Assembly (NCBI GenBank): GCA_034509425.1
Contig: JAVTVJ010000990.1
Coordinates: 62,001-126,000 of the forward strand
Length of the DNA: 64,000 bases
DNA from: Eopsaltria australis
Lineage: Eukaryota; Chordata; Aves; Passeriformes; Petroicidae
Reading direction: 5' to 3'
Below are positions 50,960 through 63,200 of this stretch, one piece after another. The number at the start of each line of letters is the position of its first letter. Within the stretch, counting starts at the first letter, position 1. The notes beneath the pieces are model-generated. The model was given only the letters and a program-made list of their open reading frames with translations. It was not told the DNA's origin and did no database searches. Both the position numbers and the translations under genes were made by a program.

Positions 50960-51972
50960 TCTTTCTTGTAATTCCGTTTTAAATGTTGAAAAGCTTCAAT
51001 GAAATCTTCTCAATAATTCTGTTCTCCGGACTGAGCAATACCAACTCTCTCAGCCTTTCTTGACAGGACAAATGTTCCACACCTCTGATCATTTTTGTGG
51101 CCCTCTTCTAGACCAACTTCCAACAGGTCCCTATCTTTTCTGTGCTGAGGACTCTAGAGCACCACACAGTACTTCAGATAGGGATTAATGAAAACAGATT
51201 AGAGGAATGTAATCTCCTCCCTCAACATTCTGCTTTTGGTGCAGCCCAGAATGCAGTTGGCTTTTGGGGTGGGATTGCATATTTCCAGCTCATATTGAGC
51301 TTATCATCCATCCCTACCACCTGGCTCTTCTCCACAGGTTTGCTCTCAATCCCTTCACCACACAGCCTATATTAAAGCCACCAGACCTTGTACAGGTCGC
51401 TTTGGATGGTGATGCATCCTTCAGGGATGTGAACCTCACTGTTCAGCTTGATGCCCTCTGCAAATTTGCTGCAGTTGCAGTTGATCCTACTGTCTGTGGC
51501 ATTAATGAAGTCCCAATACAGACCTCTTATCAATAGTTTCCATCTGGACACTGAGTTATTGATCACTACCCCTTGGATGTGACCATCCAACCCATTTTTT
51601 ATCTGCTGAACAGTCTACCTGTCAATTCCATGTCTCTCCAATTTGGAGATAAGGATACCATGGGAAACCATGTCAAAGACCCTACAGATGGCCAGATGGG
51701 TGACATGAACATCCCTTTCCATGTCCACTGATGTAGTCAGTCCACCGTAGAAGGCCACTAGATTGGTGAGGCAGGACTTGCCCTTGGTGAAGTCATGCTG
51801 GTATCTTGAATCATCTCCCTTCCTTTCATGTACCATAGCACAACTTCTAGGAAAATCTGTTCCATGAACTTCCCAGGCACAGAGACAAGGTTGACAGGTC
51901 AGTAATTTACAGGAACATCTTTTCTTCCCTTTTCAAAATATAAAAGCAAGCTTTGCCCCACTTCTAGGCAAA
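50960..51972 (-). mobile_element. CR1 LINE reverse-transcriptase segment lacking its 3' UTR
   Basis: This is about 1 kb of CR1 ORF2 in reverse. On the minus strand, going from 51972 down, it encodes a decayed reverse transcriptase. First there is the region just before QHDFTKGKSCLTNLVAFY (51615-51836 frame). Then comes the palm motif that normally reads YLDFSKAFDTV, here LAICRVFDMVSHGILISKLE, so the first catalytic Asp is Ala (codon at 51690-51692). Then comes FADD, here FAEG (51453-51464), losing both Asps of the second catalytic pair. Then PEGC.TIQSDL, and near 51000 the EKRRL-like region. Stops and frameshifts separate these. It stops at 'ggaattacaagaaagat' (sense) at 50960, immediately against the tail of the plus-strand CR1; its own 3' UTR is absent. 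Confidence 0.92.
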
Positions 51973-54900
51973 GAGTTATCTTACCAATTCCACTCCATAT
52001 GTATACCTATTTTTCAAGTACCTCTGAACATTGCATAGAATCAGGGAAATAATGCCAAATGATTTATTTGGTTTCAGCACACTTTACATAGCTAGTCTAT
52101 TTTTTAAATAAAATAACTTAAAACAACCTATCTGTAACAGTGAGAGAGAATATTCCCTAACATTTAGGTTTTATGAAACCACATCCGATATATGCAGAAA
52201 TAAATAGTGACAAACATAATTTACTCTCTTTGAATATTTTATTTCTTCTAGCTCTGAAATATTTTCCAGTTTTATTTATGGTTTGTATTAATATAGAACA
52301 TTCAAGCATAATACAAATTCCTCACGAGAAAGTATTACAAAACATATGCCGAAACCCAGGGTGATTGTTATTGCTCTTTATTAATAACTCAGGTTTAAAC
52401 ATGTTCCTTCTAACAAGGCATTATTATAAAAGCATGAAATTACAATGTCATACAAAGTGCTGGAAATTTCTTTGTGTGTGCAACAGATTTTATTTGATGA
52501 ACAAGTTAATGTACTGATCTGAATCTCAAATCGTCCCAGTATTTTTCTCTTGTAATTCATTATGGATATATTATATGCAAATCTACACTATTTGCAATAG
52601 CATTACCATACCCTTCAGGCTGTGCAGTTCCTACTACAGTAGGTGCAATTACAACCTTTACACAGAAATCCACTGATTTATATCAGAGTGAAATGATTTA
52701 CAAGCTTTATGGTGACTTTTTATGTGATATGAACTCAATAGAAAATGAGACTTCATGTAAAATTTGCACTGTATTGTTTATTTCCATTCTGCTTATCATA
52801 ATTGGAAAAAAAGACTAAGTAAATAACAACCCCCTCTCTGAACTGAAAGATTGATATGTGGGCCTAGGAAAATCATAAGATTATACCAGAAGTAAATCAG
52901 TAGTGTTGGCAACTTAAAACATTTTGATTATGTTTTCATAGATGTCTCCACATTCGTACTGGAAAATACAAAAATTGGTTAGAACCACGAGAAGAAATTA
53001 GCACAATGTATTTTTTTTTCCTGCATCTATATGTCCTAACCAGGCTACTTTACCTTTATTGTTTAGAAGAAAGAGAATAGAAAAATGGACTGTCATAATT
53101 TATTATGATTATTACTCCTAGTTTGACTGCTTTAGGACTATCACAGAACAGACTGTTACTACTTTTAACAGTTTGATAAAGTTTCTGAGGTCAAGACAAC
53201 AACAACAAAAAGTGGATTTTCTGGAAATCCTGTGCAGATGTTGCTGATAGATGTGGGAAAACAGTAGAAAAAAAAAAAAAGAGAAGAAAAAAGACACAGA
53301 TGGTTTTGTATGTAAGGGTTTTCCAGGTTTAAGTTTTTCCTCCTATTATGCAAAGCAGCATATATGTGGGGTTTTTTTGTAGCATCATTCATGGTAAAAA
53401 TATCTGTTTGTTACCAACATATCTATTTCCTGGTTCAACTCTGTTTCTACACATGCAAGTTAGAGGGAACAAAGAGACCCCCATTCAAGATTTATGCAAT
53501 AAAGCTGTGAAGAAAGTTCTTGAGAGAACAGAGTATGGTCCCTTGTTTCTTGAGAAAGGCAGATACTCAAAAATCCACCATATTTTGAAATTAAATTATC
53601 AAAATATATTAAATCTAAACCCTTAGAGACTGATAAGAAGCAGCTGTGATAACTACTAAAAATACATAAAATATCAAGAAGTCTTCTACTCCTATGTGAG
53701 TGTCAGAAGACATTTAAATTTTTCAGTAGATCTAGAGAGCCTGATCTGGACAGGAAAGCTCATGAAGCCAATTCAGATATGCACCTAGAACAATACTTCT
53801 CTTAAGAATTGAGACCTTTACTTTTAGTTGAGATTGCATAGTACTAAATGTGAAGACCAACTGATTTTACACTGGAACAGCAACTTTAGAGTGTCTTAGC
53901 CTGGTACAGCTTTTCCCCAATAAAATTCTAAGTATATAGACTTAATTGAGCTCATTTTAGACTTGTATTTTTGTGCAGTAATACATAACTGACCAGGTTA
54001 ATTTGGACATTCTTGAGTAGTTTTGACCCCAAGATAGGCCTATGGATAGTGAACTTGTCTATTATTACACATATGTGAATTGAGTCAGTGAGAATAAAAT
54101 ATTCATTTCCATGGCATCAGGTAAAGTACTAACATAAATAAACCCCTTCCTTCACCTCACTTACATTTTTGATTTATAAATTAAAAGAAAGAGGGGAAAA
54201 TAAAGACTGCCAAAGAAATACCATCCACTGTACAAACACGTGTGCAAAATATAATATTCCATGAGCTACATGGAAATTAAATATTGATATTAGGATGAAT
54301 TTATTTCAAAAAGCTCAGTCTTTATAGAGTATATTTTAGAACACCTTATTTGTGTTTATCAATGAATATAATATGAGTTACACCATGAAAAGGAACAACT
54401 CCATGTTTTAAAAGCTGGCTGAATTATTGAAGACCAAATGAGGACACATAATCCAAATGTTGAAAAAGAAGTGCCATCTGTGTCTTCAAAACAAAGAGAA
54501 AAGGTGTTTCTTGTGTGTTTTATTGTAATAGGCAGACTACATATATGGCTTTGTCAGTCTAAATACTGAGAAAAAAAATCTTTTATTAGATTAATATTTT
54601 GTCTAAAAATACTATAGAGTGGTTAATAATATAATGAAGAATTAGATCCATACAAAGTAGATTTGGCCTTGCTCTTACCAAACACAAGCTGAATTCTAAA
54701 GCAATTCATATTTAGAATACTTAAAGGCTTCCTTCTTTCACCTTTTATAGAGATGATTATATGGACAAAATTATACCCTGGATTAATTTTTGCTTGATTG
54801 CATTTAAGAATTATTTTCATAAACTATTTTAAATCTGTGAGATAAAAGTGATTTCAAACATTTTAGAGAAGCATAAATCCTTATTTGAATATCAGCTGTT

Positions 54901-55698
54901 TAGTATAGACAGGTCTCAATACATTTGCCAGCCTGTTTCTCTTATTCCCCGTTATAGCTGCCAAAAACAGTAGACATGTGAAGGCAAATAGGTAGAACAC
55001 AGTAGCATTAGTCACGATCCTGAAGAAAATGTGTTACTGATGTTATGTTCTCTTTAGCTTCTTCATCTTCTTCCACAATTTGATTTCCCAAAAAAATAAA
55101 AATGCTGATTTGTCCCCATTATATTATAGATATTGTAGATATTATAATGTATTATAGATATTATAGTATACTAATTTTAATTATAATTACTTTGGATGCT
55201 TTCATTGATATGTTTTTTAACCCCTGCATTTGTATTTAGCTGTAGTAGTTTAATATGAGTCCTTATCCACTTTTTACTCTCTGTGACCATAGCATCACAG
55301 CAAAACTAGGAAGCGAGGAAGAAACCTAGATGAGTGAAATCTTTGAGTTGAGGGTCATGGTATTACTTTCCTAATACTCTGACAGAAATGAGTGCCATTA
55401 TCTTCATAATACACAGTGTTGCTCTCTGGAACTACCTTGTTTTGGACTACATTTGTTGTATGTTAGTGAAGTTCTTATTAAAAAGGGGTGTACAAATCTA
55501 GACCAAGTTTTGGTTTTATGAGAGAAAGAATAGCATAATGAGAGCTCTGTTTCTTTGCTGAACACTCAAAGACTTTATCACATATTATAGCAATGTTCGT
55601 AGCTTTTTATCTGCAGAGATGAAATTAGGTAGCTATTAAAAGAGTGTGTAGAAAGAATGCCAAACAAAAAGGGTATAATATATACTACTAAATTGCTG
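51973..55698. other. AT-rich unique DNA, no gene seen
   Basis: No gene or dispersed repeat was recognised. There is a purine-rich A stretch near 53268-53290 and an imperfect ATTATAGAT repeat at about 55121-55190. The longest open frame (92 codons, 53348-53626 plus) shows no recognisable domain. Confidence 0.55.
55121..55190. repeat. Imperfect ATTATAGAT tandem-like repeat
   Basis: Four or so variants of TATTATAGATAT / TATTGTAGATAT follow each other in an AT-only context. This is a low-complexity, slippage-prone tract. Confidence 0.7.
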
Positions 55699-55764
55699 TG
55701 ATGATCCATTCAAGATGGCCTCTGGTGTCTTTTCCAACCTAAATTATTCTGCAATTCTATGATT
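55699..55764 (+). mobile_element. CR1 LINE terminal fragment
   Basis: Only the last 65 bp of a CR1 are visible: 'gatgatccattcaagatggcctctggtgtcttttccaacctaaattattctgcaattctatgatt'. The 'ttttccaacctaaat' plus octamer-like 'attctgcaattctatgatt' is diagnostic of the CR1 3' end. Heavily 5'-truncated insertions of this size are common. Confidence 0.8.
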
Positions 55765-56739
55765 ATTTTTTAGAGTTGCCATTTATTTTATCCATCTTTT
55801 CTAAATTGCAGTGTCCATAACTGACATAAAGACATTTTGTCTTCACTCCTCCTTAAAGAAATTTTAAAAAGTGATGTGACCTTTTTTGTTATTGGCTGAA
55901 ACTTTCATACTGTCTATACAGGTTTCCATTAGTTGAAAGTGGTTTTAGATAGCTGGACCCATGCTTTTCAGTCAGTTACTGGCTTTTATTTTGCTGTTAT
56001 CATAAAAGACCATTTCTTTCTTAAATTGATCAATTAAGGTCATGGAAATAAGTCGAGAAGGGTATACCATTTCTTAACAATGCTGTCAGGATTATCCTGG
56101 CACTGAAGAAGAAACTACTATAGGCTCTCTTAATGAATAGAAATAACTTTCATCAAACTAGATGCTCTTTCTCCATATTTTTTTTTTCTTTTGGCCACAA
56201 TTCAGAGTTAACTACACAGCAATAAAGTGTTTGAAAACTCTTAAAATATCTACAATGTACTTAAAGTAGAGCCCTATGTTTTTACTTATCTGCTCTATTT
56301 GTTTCAGTTTGAATAGAGCACATTATAAAATCAATTGAAGCAGTCATTTTCAGTTGAAAAGAAGCAGACTACAGGTTCATTTTTATCAGGAGATAATTCA
56401 ATAGAAGAAACAAGCAGATGGAGTAAATCAATCAAAGGGAAATTATTCCAAAGCACAGAGGAAAGGTAAAGCAATAATTACGAGAAGTAAAGGGATATTA
56501 AAGTGGCAGAAGGCATTACAAGGAGTGGAGAAATCCTATTTCATTCACTTAGGAAGCCTGGAAACTACAAAAAGATCCTTTGAAATAACTGAACATAACA
56601 ACCGGACTCCTTAGGAAAGTCTGCTGCTTCCCTGTGACTCAGTTGAAAGACATGACAAAAAATCTCCCTAATCTTATAGGGCCTTGGATTATTATCCTTT
56701 ATTGATTTCTTGATTATTATCCATTATTGGCAGAGATGT
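55765..56739. other. AT-rich unique DNA, no gene seen
   Basis: Nothing recognisable. A 24-26-bp near-duplication (TTGGATTATTATCCTTTATTG / TTGATTATTATCCATTATTG) lies at about 56683-56735. Confidence 0.55.
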
Positions 56740-57334
56740 AGTTGAATTAAGGAGTCACAGGACAATCAAGAGAGGCTCCAGGGCTTTGGAACAACTCTTT
56801 TAAAAAGAGTCAGGAGCACACTAGGGTTCTCAACTGTCAGTTGCAGGGTTTAAAGTTGGAAGAAACACAGAGACCCAACAATGGATGTCTATAAACTCTT
56901 CAGAAGGGACTGGCAAAGAATAGGGTGGTGGGAGTAACCCTGTCTATCAGGGAGACTTTTGACACTCTAGAACTTAATGACAATGACAGTATTGAGCATT
57001 TATGAATAAGAGTCAAGGTAAAGACCAACAAGTCACATGTAATATTGGGAGTCTGTTACAGACCACTCAACCAGGATGAAGAGACAAATGAAATATTTTA
57101 TAAGCAGCTTGGAGAAGTCTTATCGTCAGTAGTCTTTGTTGTTATAGGGATTTCCATTTACCAGATATCTGCTGGTGAGGAAACAGTCCAGGAGGCTCCT
57201 GGAGTGAGTGACAGGTAAGTCCCTGATGTAGCTGGTGAGGGAGATAACTAGGGAAGACACCTAACTAGACATGCTGATTATGAACAGAGAAGAACTTGTG
57301 AGTGATGTGATGGTCTGAGGCTGTCTTTCTTCAT
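56740..57334 (+). mobile_element. CR1 LINE 5' part of ORF2 (endonuclease region), decayed
   Basis: This is unusual among the CR1 pieces here because it comes from the apurinic-endonuclease end of ORF2. The plus strand gives TFDTLELNDNDSIEHL, a stop at 57003-57005 (normally Trp), IRVKVKTNKSH, then GVCYRPLNQDEETNE. The segment usually containing the catalytic GDFN motif reads VVIGISIYQISAG, so the Asp is lost. It continues into the 'aacagtccaggaggctcctggag' and 'aacagagaagaacttgtgagtgatgtgatggtctgaggc' stretches, which match the next part of CR1 ORF2. The match is clear from about 56900; extension left to about 56740 is tentative. It is joined to a CR1 3' end at about 57335 without the reverse-transcriptase domain. 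Confidence 0.8.
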
Positions 57335-57545
57335 TAGGGGGCTGGTCAGGCGCTGGAACAGGCTGCCCAGGGAAGTGGCTAAGTCACCTTCTCTGAAGGT
57401 ATTTAAGGGACATGTAGGAGCATCACATAGTGACATGGTTTAGTGGTGGATTTGCAGTGCTGGGTTTACAGTTAGGTTCAATAATTTTAAGGACCTTTTC
57501 CAACCTATAGGAACCTAGATTTCTGTTATACTATAATCTTATAGT
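57335..57545 (+). mobile_element. CR1 LINE 3' end joined to the endonuclease segment
   Basis: The stretch reads 'ggcgctggaacaggctgcccagggaagtggctaagtcacc', then 'gaaggtatttaagggacatgtagg', 'gtgacatggtttagtggtgga', 'cagtgctgggtttacagttagg', 'ttttaaggaccttttccaaccta' and a degraded tail. It is in the same orientation as the endonuclease segment directly upstream. The two most likely belong to one element that lost about 2 kb internally, including the whole reverse transcriptase. Two separate insertions side by side are the alternative. Confidence 0.88.
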
Positions 57546-59217
57546 GATGCCCTCAAAAGGTTTTCATTATTTCCTTGACCTTACAACCTCATTGTTGTAT
57601 GTTCTTAAGTTTGCTTTTTGGGAAGTACAGTACAGGCATGGATAATTGAGATTTCTTTGAGAATCAAGGGCTAAAGGCATATATCTTCCATCATGATAGG
57701 TAGATTTCTAAAGACTAAGACATGATACAGAAGGAAAAGACAGAAGTGTTTTCTGAAGTCTATAAAAATCCCAAAAACAGATCTAAAATAGACTAGATTT
57801 GTTCCTCTACAATTTAAGTGCCATTTATAATGTAATGTCAAAATTGAGACAGAATTTACTTCAGTCTACTTTAGCTGCTGAATTAATGTAATAGAAACAC
57901 AGTAGTTTTCAACTTACATCAAAATGCATCCAAACAGAAATAGTTTCGAAATATTACTAAAGTAGCTGAAAGATAATTCATATTAGATCTGCAATGCTTA
58001 GAAGTAAAATATTACTCTAGAAAATAATCCCAATATTTCTTGAATGAAGAAAAATACTTTTGCTTTGCAAATATAGACTTAATTTTTTTTCTGATATATT
58101 TCTTCAGTGCAATAGCTTTTCAGCTTTTCAGTAGCTCTGAGATTTATAATTACGTTTCATTACAATTTTATGCTACCTTCTAACCATGGAAAATCTTTAA
58201 TGGGGCAAATTCTAACATTTACATCTTCCGGTTTTCTTGTTTCTTTCTTCCTTAAAAAATGGAATTACTAGAACACTGGTATTTTAACAGAATAAACTCA
58301 GAAATAGTGTATATTATACTACAGTTTATGCATTTCGTATTCTATTTAATATATATGGAAGGCAGTTTATGTCCAACTCACAGGAGTACACAACTCCCTG
58401 CTTCCACTACGGCTAGTAATACTTGGATATAAGCCAGATAGAGTGACACAATCACAGAACAGAACAACAAAATCATTCAAAGATGTCTTAAATCCACTGA
58501 GGCATGCTCCTGCTCCTGTAGCTAGAGAACTATGCTTTGGATTTAAGAATAATTAAAATGGAAAATATTGCACAGCCATAAAATTTATTTAACCACATTT
58601 TTTAAAAGTCCAAATTTTAAGAGGAAAATTATTGTGTATGTAATACCTGTAATCAAGCAAACGCATTTGAAAAACATTTTTTTCTTTAAATGCTCTTGTA
58701 TATCAGAAAGAACCAAAAGTTCACATGGAGAGTTTTATAGACAATAATCCAAAAATAACATTATTTGCAAATGCTGTAAAGAGGTAGACAAAGGTTATCA
58801 GCTAACATTTGACACAGAAAGAAAAGTTCTTGGTAATAGTTTGAATTTAAATATAATTAATACATATTCCAGAAATTTTGTTTTTCAGTTGTTGTTTAAA
58901 AAAGCCGACAAAGTTTTCAGTACTCTTGGTGACAGTAAGCAATGTGTACTTTAGCATTTCTGGAATGCCATAGCAGGATTTTTTCCAACATTTTGTACCA
59001 TTTCATAAATGCCAGCAAATCCATTTAAGGACAGTTAATATTTTATTTGAATTGAAAGCGTGAGTGTTGTTCACAAGACACAGAGTAATTCACTTGACTT
59101 TTTTGCTTTTTATTCAATTCCATTATGAAAATATCTTGTTGGGAACATTGCATCATTTTTATATATTGTCTATCACAGCTCAGATTTTCACTGGTGGAAG
59201 TTCATGGAAAAGAAAGG
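57546..59217. other. AT-rich unique DNA, no gene seen
   Basis: No gene was recognised. 'cacaatcacagaacagaacaacaaaatcattcaaagatgtctt' near 58446 faintly recalls a reversed CR1 tail but is too diverged to annotate. Confidence 0.55.
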
Positions 59218-60235
59218 TGTTAGGTTCTGCAGTAAGAGGTTAATCTGTGTGTGCATGGAGATTCCAGAGCCATGAGGCAGTGAAGGGGTGAGAGCCAGCA
59301 AACAGACAGCACACAGAGTGGTGTAACAAACTGTCTGTGGTGGCAGAAGCTAGAGGTGAATGTGTTTTGTTTGTGTATGCATGTCAATGGGATTTTATTA
59401 GTGAACATGAGACAGAAACTTGGATGAGAGGCTGAGAAGCCAGTGCTGAGGTGGCCATAAGCTTGGGTTGGGTACAGAAGATACCAGTGAGGCTGAGATT
59501 TGGCTGTTGGAGGTATTAGAGATCCAAACCAGCAGCTGGAGCAATCACACGGTCTTGAGGCAGACTACTGGCCATTGAGCTGGATCAGCTGGCAGAGAGA
59601 CTCTTGCATTTATATCCTAGTTCATGGAGCCACTGGAAGGTCAGATTCAAGGACTACTGGTGAGAATGAGTGTACAAACCCAGTAACTAGCAGGAGTAAG
59701 TGCCCATCCACGTGTGGGCGCTTCTCATGTGAAAGGACCAGCTGCTGAACAGGGATGCAACAGAAGTTTGCTTCATAGCCTGTCTTGATCTGCTGCTGAA
59801 GAGACCTGTACTGAACATATGCATACTAATGTATATTTATAGTACGTTTAGGTTTTCACCCTCATCAGACAAAGAGGAGAATAACATGATGCTCTTGGTA
59901 TCATCTGTACTTGGTGAGTGGAATGGTTTCTTTCTTTGTGTTTATCTGTGTGATTGGCCACCTACATACACTTATATGTCTTATGCTTGTGTGCATGTGT
60001 GCCTGCTGGGCGCACCAGCTCAGCAATGCTCATAGCTGGACTTAGCAACCTAGAGCTTCAACTGTCTCACCTCTGTTGGGCTGCTGGGCTTGGCAAGTCC
60101 CAGAAACAAGAACATAATTCATGCCTGAGTAGCACTGTAAACGCAGCCACCAATACTTTATTAGCCTATGTGGAATTTCAGTGTAATTATACCTACAGAT
60201 TTGTCACACATGCAAATATTTACTTCTTTCTGTTA
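59218..60235. other. GC-richer block, possibly LTR-derived or non-coding transcript
   Basis: From TGTTAGGTTCTGCAG at 59218 to about 60235 the composition is clearly more GC-balanced than the flanks. It contains several CpG sites (for example near 59549, 59711, 59718, 60010 and 60140) in a window where CpG is scarce. Its phrasing (many CAGCTGG, GAGCCAG and GGCTGAG-like words, and 'ggaccagctgctgaacaggga') is similar in style to ERV LTR or internal ERV sequence. I could not fix TG...CA ends with a target duplication, an AATAAA in the right position or a retroviral reading frame. Three open frames of 62-94 codons have no recognisable domain. A transposon remnant is my preferred reading; a lineage-specific non-coding RNA locus is possible. 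Confidence 0.35.
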
Positions 60236-63200
60236 TAAAAGATGTACATGCCAATAGAAAATATGTACTCTGGAGTCTGAAAATTAAGCATGTTGCTACA
60301 GTTCATAGCTCCAAGTATTGAGCTGTAGTGATTAACATGTGCATGTGCAAATTATAAAAATACATTATTACAATTGCATGAATTGTTATGGCTTTGTAGA
60401 TCAGGGGATTAGAATATTGGCAGAGAGAGGTCAGAGCAGAGAAGCTAAAAAGTTGTATCTGTCTTTCCTACTGTCCCGTTCACCCAGATATTAGTCTGAA
60501 TCTACTTCCATTTTCAGTCTGTCTTCAGTATTACATTATCCTAAAATGTTTGCACATTGTCTTCAGCAGGACTGACACCTATAATAAGTAATACTGAGCC
60601 AAGGGAAAGGGACTCCAGAAATATAGGCAAATTATTCTTAACTAGTACAAAGATACTGATATATGTTTCCCAAATAAATAGGAATATATATATAAATTCT
60701 TACTGATCATAGAACTAATTTTTCTTGCGCCTGCACAAATACTTCTGCAACTGGTAGACTAGTCCTAACTTAGAATATTACCTTCATAAAGTTAGAAAAT
60801 ACATTACAATTTTCTCATTTATCCTTCTACACTGCCACAGAAATACACCTCACCTATTAAGGAGATATAATGTCAGAATATAGGGGAAAGCACAATTTTG
60901 ATAGAGGGTTGGAAAGCATGAAAGAAAGTAATGATACATCATAAACTTGACTAGTCATCCAAAACTGAGAAGTATCAGTTCACTAAACTTGAGAAATTAG
61001 CAGTAACATATTTTCCTCTCTCTCTGTAAGCAGACTTGTCGGTTTAACATTGGCTATAATTTTAGAAGGAAATTTTGTTCTATACCAATAACACAACAGA
61101 GGAGATAGATAAATAAGAAATAAAAATGAAAAACCAAACCAACCAACCAAACCCCAAAATAAACAGAAATTGGAGCATTTTCCCCACTTATTTAAAATAT
61201 GAAACATCTTATTCCAACTCAGTGTATAGATTCCATGGAGAATTTGCATTTCAATTCTTATAAACATGGAACAGCTCTTGAAAGATGTTCTGCTGTCCCC
61301 TGGTGATTGCAATCCCACTGCAATGCTTGTGTTTATTTTTACTAGCGGAATGAGCTTTACTTAGAAGAAACAAGAAATTTGCTTCCTCACTGAAAAAGGA
61401 TGCTTCTGTTTCAGTAATATTGTCTTACTAAAAGGTATGGGAAAGGCAATCTCTTTATGCTTTAGTAGTTTTAACACTTCTTCCTTTCCAAGTAATCCAG
61501 TTTTAGAGCTGCAGATATAAACAGATTTGAAAACATGGGTCCTTTTCATAATACTTAACCTTTTCTTTCCTTTTCTGGCATTGTTATATTGACCTGTGAA
61601 ATAAAATACCAAATTCGAACATTATAAATCATAACACCTATGCATTATAATAAAGTAATGTAATTAATTGCTTAAAAAATGCCTGACTATCTGGAGCTCT
61701 TTGGTAAAAAAAACTATGCTGCTTTAAATATTAGGTATATTATTCTCAGCTGGAATATTTCAATTTTCAGTTAATTTTTTTTTTTCTCTGAAGCCAATTT
61801 AGGAGCCTTTTATTGTTGCCCAGTAACAAGACAGCTTCATTGATGAAAAAGTACCAAAGTGTCTGACAGGTCAATCTATTTAGAAATCCACATCCTGTGT
61901 GAAGCTCATTCCTGCCAGCAGTGTTCTGCTCTGTTATGAGGGTTGTCTCTCGTGGGTGCACCAGATAACAGACACAGGCTCTCCTCTGTATGTGACCTGT
62001 AGGTTATTTAAAACTCACTGATCTAGCTAGGAAGTGTTAGCTCAAATGGAACTTATACTTGCTTCCTTGCCAGTGCAGTATCATAAGTGGTGGTTGAAAT
62101 AACGAAATAGCTGTGGAACACTCTGCTGCCAGGTTTAAGGTCTGAAGAGAGACATGGAAACAAGGAACCTATTTTTTTAGGAAAATGCTGATGAACTACC
62201 TGTTCTGATGAACTACCAGAAAGATTTCATGGAACTATCTTCTTTCCACACTATTTTTTTTTGAGAAATTCAGGCTCTTTTTATGTCTGAACCATGCTTG
62301 ACAGTAAGTCTGCCTAAGTATGGCAAACAGCCCACCAAAGAAGGGTGAATCCACCAGATGCACCAAAGTGTCCCTAAACTCTGTACTTCTGCAAAATTCA
62401 GTACCTGTAAGTTCAGTCTGGGGACTGCTCCTACTCAGAAATCTGTAAGAATGAAACTCATGGAAATAATTCCTTTTAGGACATAAACGTGTAGAATTTG
62501 AGAAAGTGAATTTAGATTTGTAAAAACTGCATGCTAATGTTTCTGAAAGGGTAAAATGAAACATTAATTTTAAAGTAATTTGCAGAACTGTGACTTCAGT
62601 GGAAAGGCAAATAATAAATGTTTGGAAATCTCATTTTTTTACAGGGTTAAAAATTTAACTTTAAATGATACAGTCACTTCAAGCAAGAAGGCATAGTTAG
62701 TATCCCATATGCTTTAGATATGTGAGTCTGATGTTTTTGAAAAGAGTGCAAATGGTAAAACTATGTGTTTATGGCTTTTTGAAGCTATTCACTGGCTGCT
62801 AAGAAAGAGAAAAATCCAATTCTGTCCTTTCATTCGGATTCTGACCTTCCATTTCAAAAATGTGCCTAACATTTATGATTGTGAACTAAACCTTAGCAAA
62901 CCTCTGATGAGGCATCTGCTTAAACTTGTAAGAAGACATGAAAAGTAGTAATGAAAAGCATCTATGGAATGTGTGAAATTTTCTATTTGTTTCAGCTAAA
63001 AGAATTAATACATAGTTTCAGTGATGATAATTGAAATGTCAACACCGTTAATTTAATTTGAGAAAAGTCAGGGAAGGTCTCTCACACAGTTCTGAGGTTT
63101 TGTCTTGTTTCTTATCTGCAAATGGTTTTCAGTTTAGACATACTTGTGTATATTTCCACATCTCAAAGTATAATTCCAGATACTACTTGAAAGACAACGA

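Noticed and set aside
58440..58500. Possible reversed CR1 tail (ACAATCACAGAACAG...)
   Set aside because: Only faint resemblance, and the diagnostic 'tccaaccc' and following 3' UTR wording are missing.
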